Source: Bombyx mori (lineage: Eukaryota > Arthropoda > Insecta > Lepidoptera > Bombycidae). Taken from it: 64,000 bases of DNA. This document shows, one piece after another, positions 11,301-24,905 of this stretch. The notes below the pieces were generated by a model. The model was not told where the DNA came from. It did no database searches and saw nothing but the letters and a program-made list of their open reading frames with translations. Made by a program: the position numbers and the translations under genes. The first letter of the stretch is position 1. Each line of letters starts with the position of its first letter. Location: NCBI RefSeq assembly GCF_030269925.1, contig NC_085116.1, forward strand, positions 7,812,001 to 7,876,000, given 5' to 3'.

Positions 11301-12549
11301 TATCTCGCGGACACCTCATTGGAGGTCACACGCTGACGTCACGCTGATAACGATTTGCGCGGTGACCTTGTGGCACGCCGAATTTCAAGGTTGCCGCTAT
11401 TTGTACTATCAGATAGACGTCGCTCGCACCAGCTAGGCAGCGCCCGTACTTTTGTACCATTTGCGTCACCCGGAATAGCCACTCATCCAATCATCACTAT
11501 TTGCGAATCATGGAGGTCAGCCGGTCCGTAGACTTCTGCTAAAACATACATTTTATGGGTTTTTTAAATAGTAGTTACGCATTTTTAACAAAAAAAAAAA
11601 AAGGTTCATGTTAAAAACATCCGGATTATAAATTGAAAACAACGCGATGTAACTGGACAATCTCCTTTTGTGTTATTAAATTATTGGCCTTTGAAAATGA
11701 GATTCGATAATTTTATTAATATTTGTTATTTTAATTAGAGACGGATGGGGCTACGATTACACGTGCGCGAGCCTGCTGGTCCGGCAGTTGCAAACACATT
11801 GTACAATGAAATAGCCTCGCGGTGTCGCGACGCGACACGTTGCGGAAGCGACGCCTTGCAAATTAGTAGCACGCTCAAGGACAGAACGGATATTTTATTA
11901 AGTACAATTAACGATTTATATTCATAATGGACATGACTAATGCTTTTAGGTACTAGAAAATGAAATAAAAGCATCATTATATTATGAAGTTCTTAAAAAG
12001 CGAAAACATTGTGTTCACATTGTTTTTTTGTTGTTGTTTGTCAATCACTGTAATGTAATAAGAAACATAGAGAATAACAAAAGGTGCCCTAAAAAAATTA
12101 AAACACGTATAAATTTTAACGAAACTGATTATTTGTTTTCCGGTTTTATTACGTATTCAATAAAGGAGTCGCAAATAAGTGTGATATCTAATATTACGTA
12201 TACGGATGTGTGCAGATTCATACAAGCAAACACACAATGTGTTTTTCACAAATGTTTTTACACATAAGAAACAGCGTTATAGCAGCGCTAATCAGATATT
12301 CGAATTTATTAACGTGAGGCCGACGTGGTATTAGGAAATAATGGATGGATTTTTTTCGGGATAGAGGAATTGTTGGTGGCCCGGAGGTCTTTCCAGCTCC
12401 ACAGTCGGCGAGCACAGCTTCACTCAAGAGGGATGAGGTATACTACAAGCTGCCTCTTATTGAGATAGCTGCTTCGCGAATGCATCGGCTACCTAATCAA
12501 TATCTTGACCCGCTGAGAAGTTATGGTGAGAACCGTAGTTTTTTTTCCT

Positions 12550-12806
12550 TTTTGGTGGTAGGACCTCTTGTGAGTCCGCGCGTGTAGGTACCACCGCCCT
12601 GCCTATTTCTGCCGTGAAGCAGTAATGCGTTTCGGTCTGAAGGGTAGGGGCAACCGTTGTAACTATACTGAGATCTTAGAACTTATATCTCAAGGTGGGT
12701 GGCGCATTTACGTTGTAGATGTCTATGGGCTCCAGTAACCACTTAGCACCAGGTGGGCTGTGAACTCATCCACCCATTTAAGCAATAAAAAAATAAAAAA
12801 TAAACC
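12550..12806 (+). repeat. Bm1 SINE, short form (no tRNA head)
   Basis: This copy begins at the 'ggtggtaggacctcttgtgag' point of Bm1 and runs through the body to an A-rich tail (aagcaataaaaaaataaaaaa). It lacks the tRNA-derived head seen in the 61.2-61.7 kb copy. It is only slightly diverged. Confidence 0.85.
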
Positions 12807-13242
12807 TTAGTGGGCTGATGTTATGGACAAAATGTCACGTCGATAAGTTTGATGTTTTTTTTTTGTTTTTTTTTATTGCTTTGATGGATGGACGAGCTCA
12901 AAATGGCGATGGACGAGCTGTGTACGGTATCCTGTGCTAAGGCTAGTACCTACCAGCGTTAGAACTAGAACCGTCCAAAAGCACTGAGTGTGGACCATGT
13001 GGATCCATCAAGATGTGTCTAGGGCGGTCACAACGGCTGGCAGCTCTCGCAGACGGTTTGGGCGAATTCTGAGCGGCAGCTATGTATGATAAGGAGGTTG
13101 TGATGTCAGGTCGCTGTCGCGAAATGGCGTTCCCTTGGTATTTTCGCGACATGACAAATAAAAATCATAAAAGTACACGTAAAGATATTTCTTTTCAATC
13201 AATGGAAGTCGATCAAGGTACGCAGTGACACCGATTAGGGCA

Positions 13243-13360
13243 TAATTTTTTTTTTATTGCCCTTGTAGGCAGACGAGCATACGGCCCACCTGATGTTGAA
13301 TGGTTACCGTCGCCCATGGACTTCAGCAATGCCAGGGGCAGAGCCAAGCCGCTGCCTCTA
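13243..13360 (-). repeat. Interspersed repeat tail (related to 20010-20110)
   Basis: Read on the minus strand it ends in '...cctacaagggcaataaaaaa' and contains the 'ccatgggcgacggtaaccattc' core. A copy on the plus strand at 20010-20110 shares the same core and the same A-rich end. It is probably the 3' end of a SINE or LINE distinct from Bm1. Confidence 0.65.
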
Positions 13361-13800
13361 AATACTTATTATTATACACATATTTTCTCGAGAATAATCG
13401 TGGTACAAAATTATCAGAATCTTGTGACTATCCCTAAAGCTCCACTAAAAAATAAATAAAAGTTACAATTTAAACAGAAACAAGATGCGCGAATGCAGAA
13501 ATGTTTTTCCGTAGAAGAATAGACGCAGGCATTTTCCGTTACGGGACAAAGGCGGAGTCTTAATATCAAAATTTATTAACACTAGTGGTCCCCCGGTAGT
13601 CGAAATTAGACTATAATTAATTGAAATTATAGGTTTGTACACTATTATGATTATATTGTCAAAGATTATTATTATACTTCTGTAATCACAGATTTCGCTA
13701 AGACGCACTTTAGACAAATATTTTTTAATCTAGTCTCAATTTCACCATAAAATAAGAAAAGTTTGACAATAAACAAATAGTATGCATGTGTGTCGTGTGT

Positions 13801-13802
<2 letters not shown>

Positions 13803-13833
<31 letters not shown>
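13803..13833. repeat. TG microsatellite
   Basis: About fifteen TG units, preceded by imperfect TG-rich sequence from 13787. Confidence 0.95.
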
Positions 13834-13834
<1 letters not shown>

Positions 13835-14409
13835 AAATAGACGGTAGTGTGTGTAATGTTTTATTTATTGATTTAATGTATTTTTCTTGCATAATTTAAA
13901 AAAAAACATTAACATTCTGCACTCCTTCCCTGTATTCTCTATAAGTGACGGTAATTTCATTCTCCTCCTTGCGCACAATTTTCGTAAAAAGGGCTCCAAA
14001 GTTTTTGCTTCACGTATTAATAAATAGATTAGATTGTTTTGATTAGAGCTGACATTAACAGTTAGATCGGCTTATAAAAAGTCTCGATTCTTCGAAGCTA
14101 TTAATATTTAGTTAAAGATCTAGTATCCCTACTTAATATTTTTATCTATTTCTACTCCATAATTTATCGTGGGCTTGCCAATCATAGATTTTTTCCTGTG
14201 TATGAGGAGATGGCGAATTACATATTCTGATTGGGGTAGACATTAAGCAGTTGGTCGTAAAACTACAGATTGATTTAAACTACAACCTGGACACGTGCTG
14301 TACTTACTAACCTCCCATAATAGAATAACAGCAAAAAATTATCGTATGTCAGGTAAATTCAATAAAAACTTTCCAAGGTCAACTAAAATATTGTATACCT
14401 ACATATTAT

Positions 14410-14580
14410 CTTTATCTCTATATATAAAAATGAATTGCTGTTCGTTAGTCTCGCTAAAACTCCAGAACGGCTGAACCGATTTGGCTAATTTTGGTCTTGA
14501 ATTATTTGTGGAAGTCCAGAGAAGGCTTAAAAGGTAGATAAATATAAAAATGCTCGGAATTAAATAAAAATGACAATTTT
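14410..14580 (+). mobile_element. Helitron-like 5' segment (tentative)
   Basis: The sequence beginning 'tctatatataaaaatgaattg' and continuing 'ctgttcgttagtctcgctaa' and 'aacggctgaaccgatttggc' is a repeat found widely in Lepidoptera. I recall it as the 5' end of non-autonomous Helitrons of the Lep1 type. I did not find a clear 3' hairpin with CTRR end, so the boundaries and class are tentative. Confidence 0.4.
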
Positions 14581-17394
14581 GTTTTTCCTTTGATGTGTCC
14601 CCCGTCGGACCGATTCCTTTTGTTTGTCTTAAGTTTATTTTATAGCCCTAATTTTTATTTATTTGGTGTATTATGTTTCTGAACAGGTACCACCATCCTG
14701 TTTCTGCCCCAAAGAAGTAGCAATAAAAAAGACAAAAGCTAAGATTAAGCATATCATTGATTCAATGTTAGAGTTAAATGAAAAACAATTAAATTCGCGA
14801 CTGCCACGGCTCCGGTCACTGTCAATGTCACTGTCGAAATCACTTCACCCAAATAACAAAGCCGTTCTCATCCACTTCGTAGCAGGTAAAATTTAAGTTA
14901 GGAGTATTATATTATATAGATTGTGTTTACATCAGTCTTTTTTTAAGATACCTAGGTTTTGTCTTATTTTTAATTATCTGTGGCACAAAAATAATAATGT
15001 GATCGAACAACTAACAACAACTAACAACTCTGTGGTCATCATCATTGATAACGACAAACTTTAAGTTGACAAGTCAAATTTAGGATAACATCGATTTCGA
15101 TTACCCACGAAAAATCGATCGTTGCCGCGCCATGCGAAACTGGCGCGAAACACGATGTGGCCTAGGTTACGTAACTCGTGCGCTGCCGCGTGAAGTGTGA
15201 AGTTCAATGTCACACACACACTCACACACAGCCGACGTCTGTCTATGTCTACTCCATATACAGCTGTGTGAGTGTTGTAATATCTAAATAATAGCAGCCA
15301 ACCCGTTACTCGCCTCTATCAGCAATTCCCGGAATAATTCGCGAAAACACGATTTTCTCCAGTGTACTGAGCTGTGTCTGTACGATAGGTACCGAATTAT
15401 ATTTTTTGAGCAAGGTCATGATAATGTCATCATGTACTTAGCTATTAAGAGAACTTCGTTACGTTGTTATTTGTTGGGCAAATTTACGTTGGTAGATAAG
15501 TTTATACGACCTTTCAAAGTACGCAAATATTTCACGGCCAAGGTCTTCGGTTGATATTGCGCTTTGGCTAAATTGAAGACTCAGTCCGTCGTTAAATGTA
15601 AATTAAAAGATTTTAATATACGTAAATATAACCTGAACATAATGGATTAATGGCGCGATTCTCCTACAGATGCACGATTACATTTTTAACTTGTTTATTG
15701 CATAGTTTGGTAAAAAAGCTCTCGGCCTACCTCAGATGCTTTGTAAATATTCAGAGCCTATAGACATCATGGCGTCAATGCTATAATTGACCTTAAGACA
15801 TGAGGTCGAAGACTCAATTTTATTGTGCAGCATCGTTTCACTCCTCAAACAAGAACGCATGACTGCTTCGTGGCAGAAATAGTCAGGATATTGATAACAT
15901 AACCGTTCAGCTTAACAATACGTTCTATCGCCGCCGGTAAAAAAATGAAAATAAAACACTATTTATTAAACACCATATCCACTGTTATGATGCCGAAACT
16001 CATACGTCTGTTATGTGTGAAATATAAAATAATATAGCGAGTGTCTGAAGCCGTTTTAAACGTCCTCGTCTAGCAATGTTTGGCGGAGACAGCCACGGGC
16101 TTCGTGAAGGGCACGAGGCGCCCTAGGTCAAGGGCGGTGAGTCTCACTGACCTACATCCTCGTTAATATGCCCTAACAAGGTCTCGTCGTCCGTTAGTTC
16201 TATTTGCCTATTCAAGCATTAACTGATAAAAGCGTTTGCCTGAATAGGGATGTTAATGCATTTATTCTTATTTAAATAAATACTTATGGTGCATATCTAA
16301 ATCAGCAAGAATTTTATAAATCTGCTGAGAAAGAAATTAAGTAGGAAACTTTTAATATGATCGAGGATGTAGCCGTCAAAGTACTAAAAAGAATATGATT
16401 ATTCATTACATCAAGTCGCCGCTATTCAGTTACGCTCGCGTTAGAGGGACGATTTGGACGGGAAATTGTTTTCGAGTCGTCTTGGCTTAAAAGAAGCGTT
16501 TGGTGGGCTCGTATAGCAATCATGCCGAGGCCAAAATCCCGTGTTGTACGTAATATTTTTTCAGACAAAACACTCACTTAGGACATCCAGATTGACTTCA
16601 TTTGAGATTAACGGATTGAGAATCTCCCGAGCCAGAGAATCAACAATTTTCATTGCGGCGTAGGTACTTCGTATTTTGAGGCATTTCGCACACCTAGATA
16701 ACTTCAATCTGCCTTTTTAGCCACAAAGTATTGATTCGTTCTGATTTTTTTTCTGCAGTACAGTCATAATTTAAGACTATATTAACTTTTTCATGTCTAT
16801 GGACTCTGTGCTCAGCCCTGCTTATTTCATTATTGGTTGACAAATAAAATGTGCCATATTACATTTTCGTGGAAGCTCAACGTGACGCGTGTGAACAAAT
16901 TGAAAAAATATACCGCTGCTCGGCATTGAACTATATATTATCTGCTCGACTGCTTTATCGTTGTGCGCCAACCAAATGATTGAAAACGTGAAAATGTGCC
17001 CCAATAAATGTATTTAAATATGTTAAATGTGAAGAATAGTTTTACGCGTCACAATGAAGTGTGTACCGCAGCTGATTTTGAAATCTTTTTTTTATTTTTG
17101 TATTTGACCACAAACTCACAGCCGAACTGGTCACTGTATCGTATAGACGTCACAAAGTGTCTCAAGTGTCGTTGTCTCAGCTGTAATTCATAACGACTAT
17201 CCCGCCCTTCGTTTTAATAGGCAGGGTTGTAGCACCAGTGTTGCCTTACAATAAACTCTACGATTAAAGCAAAAAAAAAAACACAAGATAATATAGTAAT
17301 TCGATCACGATTTTTGCATTATGATGTAGGTACTACGTCATTTCATATTCAAGAATTTTACAAGCCCTTGCAGACTAAAAGCCAGTTTGCGGAA

Positions 17395-17600
17395 CAAAAC
17401 ACTGGATCTTTAGCCAACTGAGTTTCTTGCAGGATCTTCTCAGTTGGGTCGCGATTCCGATCCGGTGGTTGATTCGGCAAAGCACTGCTCTTGGTAGGGC
17501 AAATGTTAGCAAAGTCTCCCAGGCTAACTCAGTGAGCTCTCTTACATGTGTGGTGAAACTAGCATAGCCCCTCAGGGCTACTAGGTAAGAAAAAAACCCA
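17395..17600 (+). repeat. Diverged LINE 3' tail (BMC1-like)
   Basis: This is a diverged copy of the tail family seen at 30450, 51155 and 63167, recognisable by 'ggatcttctcagttgggtcg', 'gattccgatccggtggttga' and the final 'catagcccctcagggctact' followed by 'aggtaagaaaaaaa'. It is older than the other copies. I assign the family only tentatively to the Bombyx BMC1/L1Bm LINE. Confidence 0.6.
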
Positions 17601-19274
17601 GCCTATCATAACCGATAGGAAGCGGCTTGCTTATGCCCCTGGCTGGAACACTGTTGCGCCTGCAATGCCAATAAAAAATAGGAAACAAATCCTGTACTCA
17701 CTTTATTATTTTACTATTAGGCTTATATTTAAGCTTTCCTAACTAAATTAGAAAAATTGTAAATCTTGAAAATGATCTTAAATTTCATCCTGCGTGTTCG
17801 GAAACGCGGGTGACATAGTTATAATAACATATTGGGATATGATTGGCACTAAGTACTTTTCGGAGTGGACTGGGGTATGATACATTATTATGATACATTA
17901 TTTATCAGTGAATGAAACAAATAACAAAGTCCTAATTCGTACTAACGATAATGACAAATCTCACATAAATACATGTTCCGAGAGTCCAGACATTCGGTGT
18001 TGGCAGCAAAATCACTTGCTTGCAGGAGATCGTCCATTTGTATTCAAAAAGATAGGTTTATATTATAGATTTTACTCGATTTTATCAATCAGTTATAGTG
18101 TTGAAATTTTGCTTTGTAATTTTTTAGATATTCTTCTATGGTATCATCACCGAGGTAAATTATGGTTAGCACCTGTCGTCCAGATATTTGTTTCTACACA
18201 TTTAATACCAATCCCAGTAAAATATCTGTGACTAAGACTGACGTGGACTAAATTTGAATGAAACTAAACGATTAGAGAAAGCGGTAATTTCTCTAATAAA
18301 GCACAATTAGGTGTTTAAGTTTTTCAATAAATAAAAAATGGAGATAGTTAGTGCTCAAGTTATGTAATTGTTATTTTTCAGATATTAAAATTTTATTTCC
18401 TGCATGTTTAAGGAGAATACAGTTTATATATGAAAGTTATGTTTGCAGACAATGGCCTTTAGAGACGCGACCCCGTCTCGACCTTGTCGCGACCTTCCGC
18501 CAGCCCCCCGCAATACCTTTCTCCCTCCTAGAGCAAGTAACCTACGTAAGTTCACATCGGGATGGCTTTTTGACTAACCTTCATTTTGTAATTCAGAGAT
18601 TGTAGATGAAAAGTATTTATATTCCTTATGTTATGAGATAGATAAGATTATTATCTAATGCTGAGAAAACATCTAGTTTTTACGTTGTTAGTTTTTTATA
18701 GGTTGAATTTGAAACAAATATTGAATATACATATCCTGTTTAGTTGTGTTTGATTTTGAAAATTTCACGTTTCTCTCTAGTATGAATTCAAGTGAAAACC
18801 AACTCGGAACACCCCAGTACACAGAACAGAAATTAGAATATCCGACTAAAGAGTATGTATGTAAGTAAATAATAGTTAAAAATAGCAAAAAACACACTTT
18901 AGTAACTAACTAGGTAAATGAACATGAAAAATCATTCAATTGTTAAAATAACAGGGGTGTTTTTTAAGATTTTTATAATGGGCATTAATACCAATATCTG
19001 TCAGCAAAATATTTACAATAGATATGTACGTACGTACATATAATAACGTAGCTAAAATAAAACGTGTTAAAATTAGTGTGACGTTCCGGAAACCTTCTTT
19101 TGTATTACTGGATTCGACTTGACTTTATTGCTTATTTTATTATTATTTAAGCAACAGCTTATTGCTTGGTTATTGCTTATTCACAAACTATTCTATATGT
19201 TACAATTTTTCAATAATTTAAACTTTTAAAATACCCGCTTAGAGTACGGAACGGAAGATAAAGTGTTCAAAATG

Positions 19275-19610
19275 CTTTGAAGTCGTCGTGGCCTAAAGGA
19301 TAAGAGGCCCGGTGTACTCATATAGAGCGATGTCACTGTTCCGCTGTTCAAATCCAGAGAAGCTGGTAACAATTTTTTGTAAGAATATGCATACTTAGCA
19401 CGTGTTCACGAAACGACATCCACGATGAAGAAAAAAAAAAGAAAAATGTTATAAAATTCGAATTCACGTCTCGACTTGTGTGAGTATGTTGTGATATCCA
19501 TAAACTCCGATAACCACTTAATACACGACGGGCCGCAAGTACCTTCACCCATATATGCAGTGAAAAACGCTTAGAGATAATGTAAATAAATATTTTCGTA
19601 TTTTTTTTCA
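19275..19610 (+). repeat. tRNA-derived SINE, Bm1 relative
   Basis: The head contains a Pol III A-box-like 'gtggcctaaaggataagagg' and a B-box-like 'gttcaaatcc' at about 19346. A degraded body with 'gatatccataaactccgataaccacttaa' motifs follows. It resembles Bm1 in order but is well diverged and has an internal A run near 19430. Because the split A and B boxes sit in a SINE context, I do not call it a tRNA gene. Confidence 0.6.
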
Positions 19611-20009
19611 CAACATTTACTTACATTACGTAAATATGTACGAGCTGATAGAATATACCAGATCTGGGTCGGCTCATGGAGTCGCTATTAATTCAATTTC
19701 GAGATCCCTTCGCCTTCAGCGACCTAGATTCCGGCTCGAAATATCTAACATCAAGGACGACGAGGCTACACAAACCAGTACAGATAGTTAAGTAGGGATT
19801 TACCTATATTGCCGCCCTGAGAGCATATTGCTTGTAATTTGCGAACATGTATAGCCTACAATTGAAAATACTATCACTAAATTATTACCTATTGTTAAAT
19901 ATGTATATGTTTCCTGACAAACAGGATGTAGGAAAACTATTCGCATTACAATATTAGACTTATTCGCAAAATGTAATTTGTATGTTGAACTCATAGTAAA
20001 GTGTATTAA

Positions 20010-20110
20010 GTGGTAGGCAGCTGGCATTGCTGAAGTCCATGGGCGACGGTAACCACTCACCATCAGGTGGGCCGTATGCTCGTCTGCCTACAAGGGCAAT
20101 AAAAAAAAAT
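20010..20110 (+). repeat. Interspersed repeat tail
   Basis: It contains 'ggcattgctgaagtccatgg' and ends in 'acaagggcaataaaaaaaaa'. It is the inverse-orientation partner of 13243-13360. Confidence 0.65.
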
Positions 20111-20816
20111 ACAATTAGGAATCAAAAAACGTGCAGGTTACATTCGTATGGGTTGAGATTGTTCATTGATTGTTATATCTACTTTTATACAGTTTTTTTC
20201 TTTTTATTCTTTTAAAAAAAAAAGTGTATAATGAATAAGATTTTAAATAAATATAGATTATAATAATGATTATAATCACCTACTCAGAATGGCTGTAAAC
20301 CAGGTCTCGAGGTAGAAAAGATTTGCTGCCTCAATTTTATTACATACCGGCTGCCCTTTCAAACTGGACACACGGACCCGCAATGCGGCTTAGTATTACT
20401 AAAAGCTCATTAGATACATTTAAATTATTTTTCCTTTTGGTGCATTGTTCCATTTTCCCGATTACGATTTCCTCAAAAACTGTTCTACAATAGAAAACAT
20501 GGTTTTAAATATAGGTGACGTTATTAAAACTGTATAACACATACTCGAAATGTTGTATAAATTCAATGTTACAAAATAATCCGGAAGGCACTTACTTTCC
20601 TTTCAGTCGCCAGTATTTATAAAATCGTAAAGAGGTTATCGTTAGTTTAGGTATTATATTTTTAGTGTACATCACTACAGTGAAATCCAATCTGACAAGA
20701 GAGCCCGACTTCACTGACCTCTGGATCTAGATCAGCTTGAAAATTGCTTCATTGCTACAAATTTTATTTCTTGGCTTTTCTGATCAAAGCACTTTTCTTC
20801 TTCTTCTTCATCTTTG

Positions 20817-21066
20817 TTACTGGTAGGACCTCTTGTGAGTCCGCACAGGTAGGTATCACCACCCTGTCTATTTCTGCCGTGAAGCAGTAATACGTTTCGG
20901 TTTGAAGGGTGGGGCAGCCGTTGTAACTATACTTGAGAACTTAGAATTTATAGCTCAAGGTGGGTGGCGGCATTTACGTTATAGATGTCTATGGACTCTA
21001 GTAACATCTTATCACCAAGTGGGCTCGTCTACCCATCTAAGAAATAAAAAAAAAAAAAAAAAAAAC
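20817..21066 (+). repeat. Bm1 SINE, short form
   Basis: It starts at the same point as other short Bm1 copies (ctggtaggacctcttgtgag) and ends in a long A run. The body shows several substitutions and an extra base in 'ggcggcatttacg'. Confidence 0.85.
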
Positions 21067-24000
21067 AATATTAATTAAATTACGTTCAAGTTCAAAGTCT
21101 TAGTTGTTGTGCGTTGCATTAAAAAGGCGAACGCATTCGAACGTTTTAATGAATAAATAATGCATAACGAATGTGACCCTCAGAATGCAGTCAGTGTATT
21201 CATTAATTTCAGTTTGATCCAGCTAATGTAGGCCTTAATTACAGAAGAGGTTGTATGTATTAATAGCGTATTTGTTTCATGGTCAATATTCGTTACTAGC
21301 TCCGACATAGGACTCACCAGGTGAATTCCTTAACTCAAACACCACGACACTACTTAGGGAGGGCTCGGGACACGCCTATAAGTTATACCTATGGAAATAA
21401 ATTGGAAAAAAAATATTGTTAATCTGATCTCTATTTTGATATCTCCGGCGATGATCTGACCGCGAACCGGGACTTCTCAACTTCGAAATCTGAATAAGAC
21501 GATTACTTCCTTACCTAAAATTTCTGGATTCTTCCAACGACAAATAAAAACTTATTCATGTACAATATAATTTTAATCCTAAATCTAATATTAAAGGCAG
21601 CTCTTTAGCTTCGAATATTTCGTACGTACGTACATTTACTGCATAAGCATTTTTTGCTAGAACTCAAATCTGTTTTAGTACGTCTTTTGTACCAAAATTT
21701 AATTAGAAAAAACAAATCTAGAAGTAGCTCAAAAAACTTCAATACTTAAATAACCTTTAAAACAGCGTTAACATTTTGACCTTGTCCGTGTGTTCGAGTA
21801 TAGTACGTGTCTTTTACTAATTCAGCCTGTTGATTACGATTTAAATTCAAGGAGGTGACAAAAGTATTTAATTTCAGCATTTTATTTACTTATGATCGTC
21901 GAACTAATTTCAAGCGATGTCCTCTATTCAATAAAAATATAACTTGGATAAATTGTAATTACTATTGGAGCTCAACATCATAGCTACTTTACGTCTACCG
22001 CCATAAATTTTCACAAAAACACATTTTCAGAACAGCGATAACTCGAGCATCTTTGAATACAAAACCAACAGTAAAAAATTACATCCCCGCGTAAATTCCA
22101 AGTGGAGTGCGGAAAGCAAGGTGACTGTTCACGCGTGTATCTTTTGAAGGTCAGGAACCAATGACGTGAGGGGCTCCAGCCAGGCGTCTCCTTGCAGCCA
22201 CTCCCGGAAAACCAAACACGTTATTCGATAAACTAGATTTTGTTTTAAAGTTCAGGCGCAATAGTTAAACTATGGATCAAACTTCGTTATAACATATTTG
22301 AACAATATTTTTGTTCTGGACAAATTGGCAACGATGAACAATGTTATTTACGCGTGTGTTCTCGAAAAATGGCATTAAGTTTTTATATAATTACGTCTCT
22401 GGAGCGTGGATAAAGGTCACGTCCCACGCAAAATCTAGGGTGATATCGGGTGTGAGGAGCGTCGGTGCGGGGTTGAACGGGCACGCGCGGGCACTGTAAC
22501 CTTGCCCGGCTGTGACTCTGCGACCTTGGAGCCGCCCGCCCGCTCCCCGCACTTTACCTCATGCCACCCTTCCCGCCCACGCCTACCCTTCGCCCAAAGC
22601 CTCCTCCCGCCCACGCTCTACACCTCGTACAAAATTTAATATATATACCTATAAGATCTCGATGAAGAGTACATAACGATATCGGTTTGTATATTAGCAA
22701 CAGGCTCAAGATTCAATGTCACCGATGTAAACATTTATATTTACAGTAGTTATCTTTACAATGGCCTTCAAATTCATTTAAAAAACAAAAAAAAAATTGG
22801 ATGCACTACCATTAAAACATATTATGTGTTTTGTACGAATTTCTCTAGTACCGATATATGTACACGTAAGGGCATAGCTCTCCATTATTACATTTTGTAG
22901 CGCTTTCAAAATCTAGCCTCGCAAACTCAAGGTCACGGATACAGGATTTTCCGCACAGCTCCTGAAGAGATCTCTGGCAATAATTTACTGAACATTGGCA
23001 GTACTTATAGTAAGCTTTAAATTAACAATGTTACCAATATTGTAACAAGAACTGATCTTTGTTAATTAATTATGCGGGATATAAACGTCATGTTATTTCA
23101 GAATCACATATAGAGAAACGATCATTTTTTTCATAAATTGTAATTTAATGAAGCCGCCATGTTCATTACATACATTAATCCTTTCGAGTTCTACAAAAAA
23201 GTTCACATTCCGTCAGCTCTCAAACTTAAACTAATCAAGGTTAATGAATCTTAAAATCTGTGTCTCAATACAGTGTAATAGTGTATATTTAAAATCAGAC
23301 TAATTTACAGAAGCCAACCGGATATAACGATATCTATGCATGTGGAACAAGCACGGGTAATAAAAAATACTAGAATCGAAATTATTTTTAATGAATTTTA
23401 ACGAATCGTTTCGATGATAGCTGTACAAACTACTTAAGTGCTTTGAAATAATTCGTGGAAGAGATCAAGCAGGGTTACGGGAAATGGCACCTGCGTACTG
23501 TAATAAATAAAGTATTTTATATCGATTCCAGGTTTTATATAAACATTATGTAACATTATGAGCCTACTATAGAGAAAAAAAAGAGTCCTATAACTACAGG
23601 GTAAATGACAAAGCTGCGCCTTCCTGAAGTTTCAATTTCAATAGAATGTAGCGAGACATGTATGTATGAGATCATCTGACCCTTTTGTAATTTTTAATAA
23701 AGATTCAAAGAGACAATTCCACATTGAACATTGAACGTATGCAGTCTGCATATGTTTGAAGCATAACCTTGGTGCTCGTCTTATCGGTATTTTCGACTAC
23801 CCTCAAATTTATGATTAAATTTATCAAGGACATCGTGACCAGATGGTTTGATAAATACCTATATAGTTTTTCGATATGTATCCGCGACTCGATAGCTTAC
23901 AATCGCAATTCTTAGCATTGTTGTCTTATCAGCTGAAACGTGTCGGGTATGTAACCTTGACCAAAGATGGCCTTCGGATATTTTTATTAAATATTGCGCA

Positions 24001-24553
24001 AGTCTCTAAAATTTTGTTGTTCTGTTCGTCATCCACAGTGTGGATGGTAAGTGGAAATAGGAGGAAAGTTCAAATGTTAACAATTTTTTTTTTTTTTTGT
24101 AAACATAGTATTAATTTTTTTATTCATAAAACTGGTTACGTGTTTGAAGCTGAATTGAAAATCTCGATAAGGGTTTTTAAAAATTCATTACAATTGCGTT
24201 GATATTACCGGGAAACAAAACAACAGTCGGAGGTTTGGATATAACGTAGATAATAGTAGATGTATAAAGCTGGGGAGATTGGAAGGTGAGTGTGGGGTCT
24301 GCGGAGGGTGATTCCAGCGGTGGGGGCGCGTGGAGTGCACGGGCGGCCGATGCACCGTACGGACAAGTCAAGTGCAAGGCGCGGGCGTTGTGCCATGCGC
24401 ATTGCACCCGGTCAATAAACGTTGCCCGGGCCTTCCTATAATAACAACAAGCTCATCTCAGTTGTTTTGCGACGCAGTTTTCTATCGGAAAAATCTTGAA
24501 CGTTCCATGTGTCGCAATCAGCATCATTTAACGTGCACTTTTTTGTTACTTAA
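21067..24553. other. Gene-poor stretch with two GC-rich islands
   Basis: No supported coding exon. Two patches stand out from the AT-rich surroundings: about 22430-22620 (very C-rich, containing 'gccgcccgcccgctccccgc') and about 24260-24420 (GC-rich, with a GTGAGT consensus at 24287 on the plus strand). These could be promoters or non-coding first exons of an unseen gene. Neither contains a recognisable protein segment. Confidence 0.5.
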
Positions 24554-24905
24554 ATGGGTGGACGAGCTCACAGCCCACTTGGTGTTAAGTGATTACTGGA
24601 GCCCATAGACATCTACGACGTAAATGCGCCACCCACCTTGAGATATCAGCTCTAAGGTCTCAGTATAGTTACAACGACTGCCCCGCCCTTCAAACCGAAA
24701 CGCATTACTTGCTTCACGGCAGAAATAGGCAGGGTGGTGGTACCTACCCGTGCGGACTCACAAGAGGTCCTGCCACTAGTAATTACGCAAATTATAATTT
24801 TGCGGGTTTGATTTTTATTACACGATGTTATTCCTTCACCGGGGATGTCAATCGTGAGAATTTGTTGAGTACGTATTTCATTAGAAAAATGGTATAAACC
24901 CGCAT
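24554..24905 (-). repeat. Bm1 SINE, long form
   Basis: Read on the minus strand it contains the 'cacgattgacatccccggtg'-like region, the 'ttgcgtaattactagtggca' junction and the whole body. It ends at 'gctcgtccacccatttaag' with a poor tail. The start reaches further 5' than the short copies, but the tRNA-like head is degraded. Confidence 0.85.

Larger units (their letters stand above)
6286..12549. other. Gene-poor AT-rich stretch with repeat remnants
   Basis: No exon with coding signal was recognised. The stretch holds a degraded Bm1-like SINE (6738-7030), a GA/TA microsatellite (about 7684-7706), a LINE-tail-like segment (7700-7960), a perfect hairpin (8304-8356), an imperfect hairpin (10627-10663) and a cluster of receptor- and CREB-like motifs (11318-11368). 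The open frames here are 60-84 codons, the length expected by chance, and show no domain I recognise. Confidence 0.6.
12807..20009. other. Gene-poor stretch with scattered repeats
   Basis: I see no supported coding exon. The stretch contains a short repeat tail (13243-13360), a TG microsatellite (13803-13833), a Helitron-like segment (14410-14580), tiny Bm1 fragments (about 14687-14722 and 15860-15895), a diverged LINE tail (17395-17600) and a tRNA-SINE relative (19275-19610). CA repeats occur near 15211-15230. The remaining sequence is AT-rich and unremarkable. Confidence 0.55.

Noticed and set aside
13787..13835. CRISPR-like or regulatory repeat array
   Set aside because: It is a simple TG microsatellite; no spaced direct repeats occur anywhere in the window and the DNA is animal.
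19275..19350. tRNA gene (A- and B-box-like sequences)
   Set aside because: The boxes belong to a SINE head followed by a Bm1-like body; no complete cloverleaf is seen.
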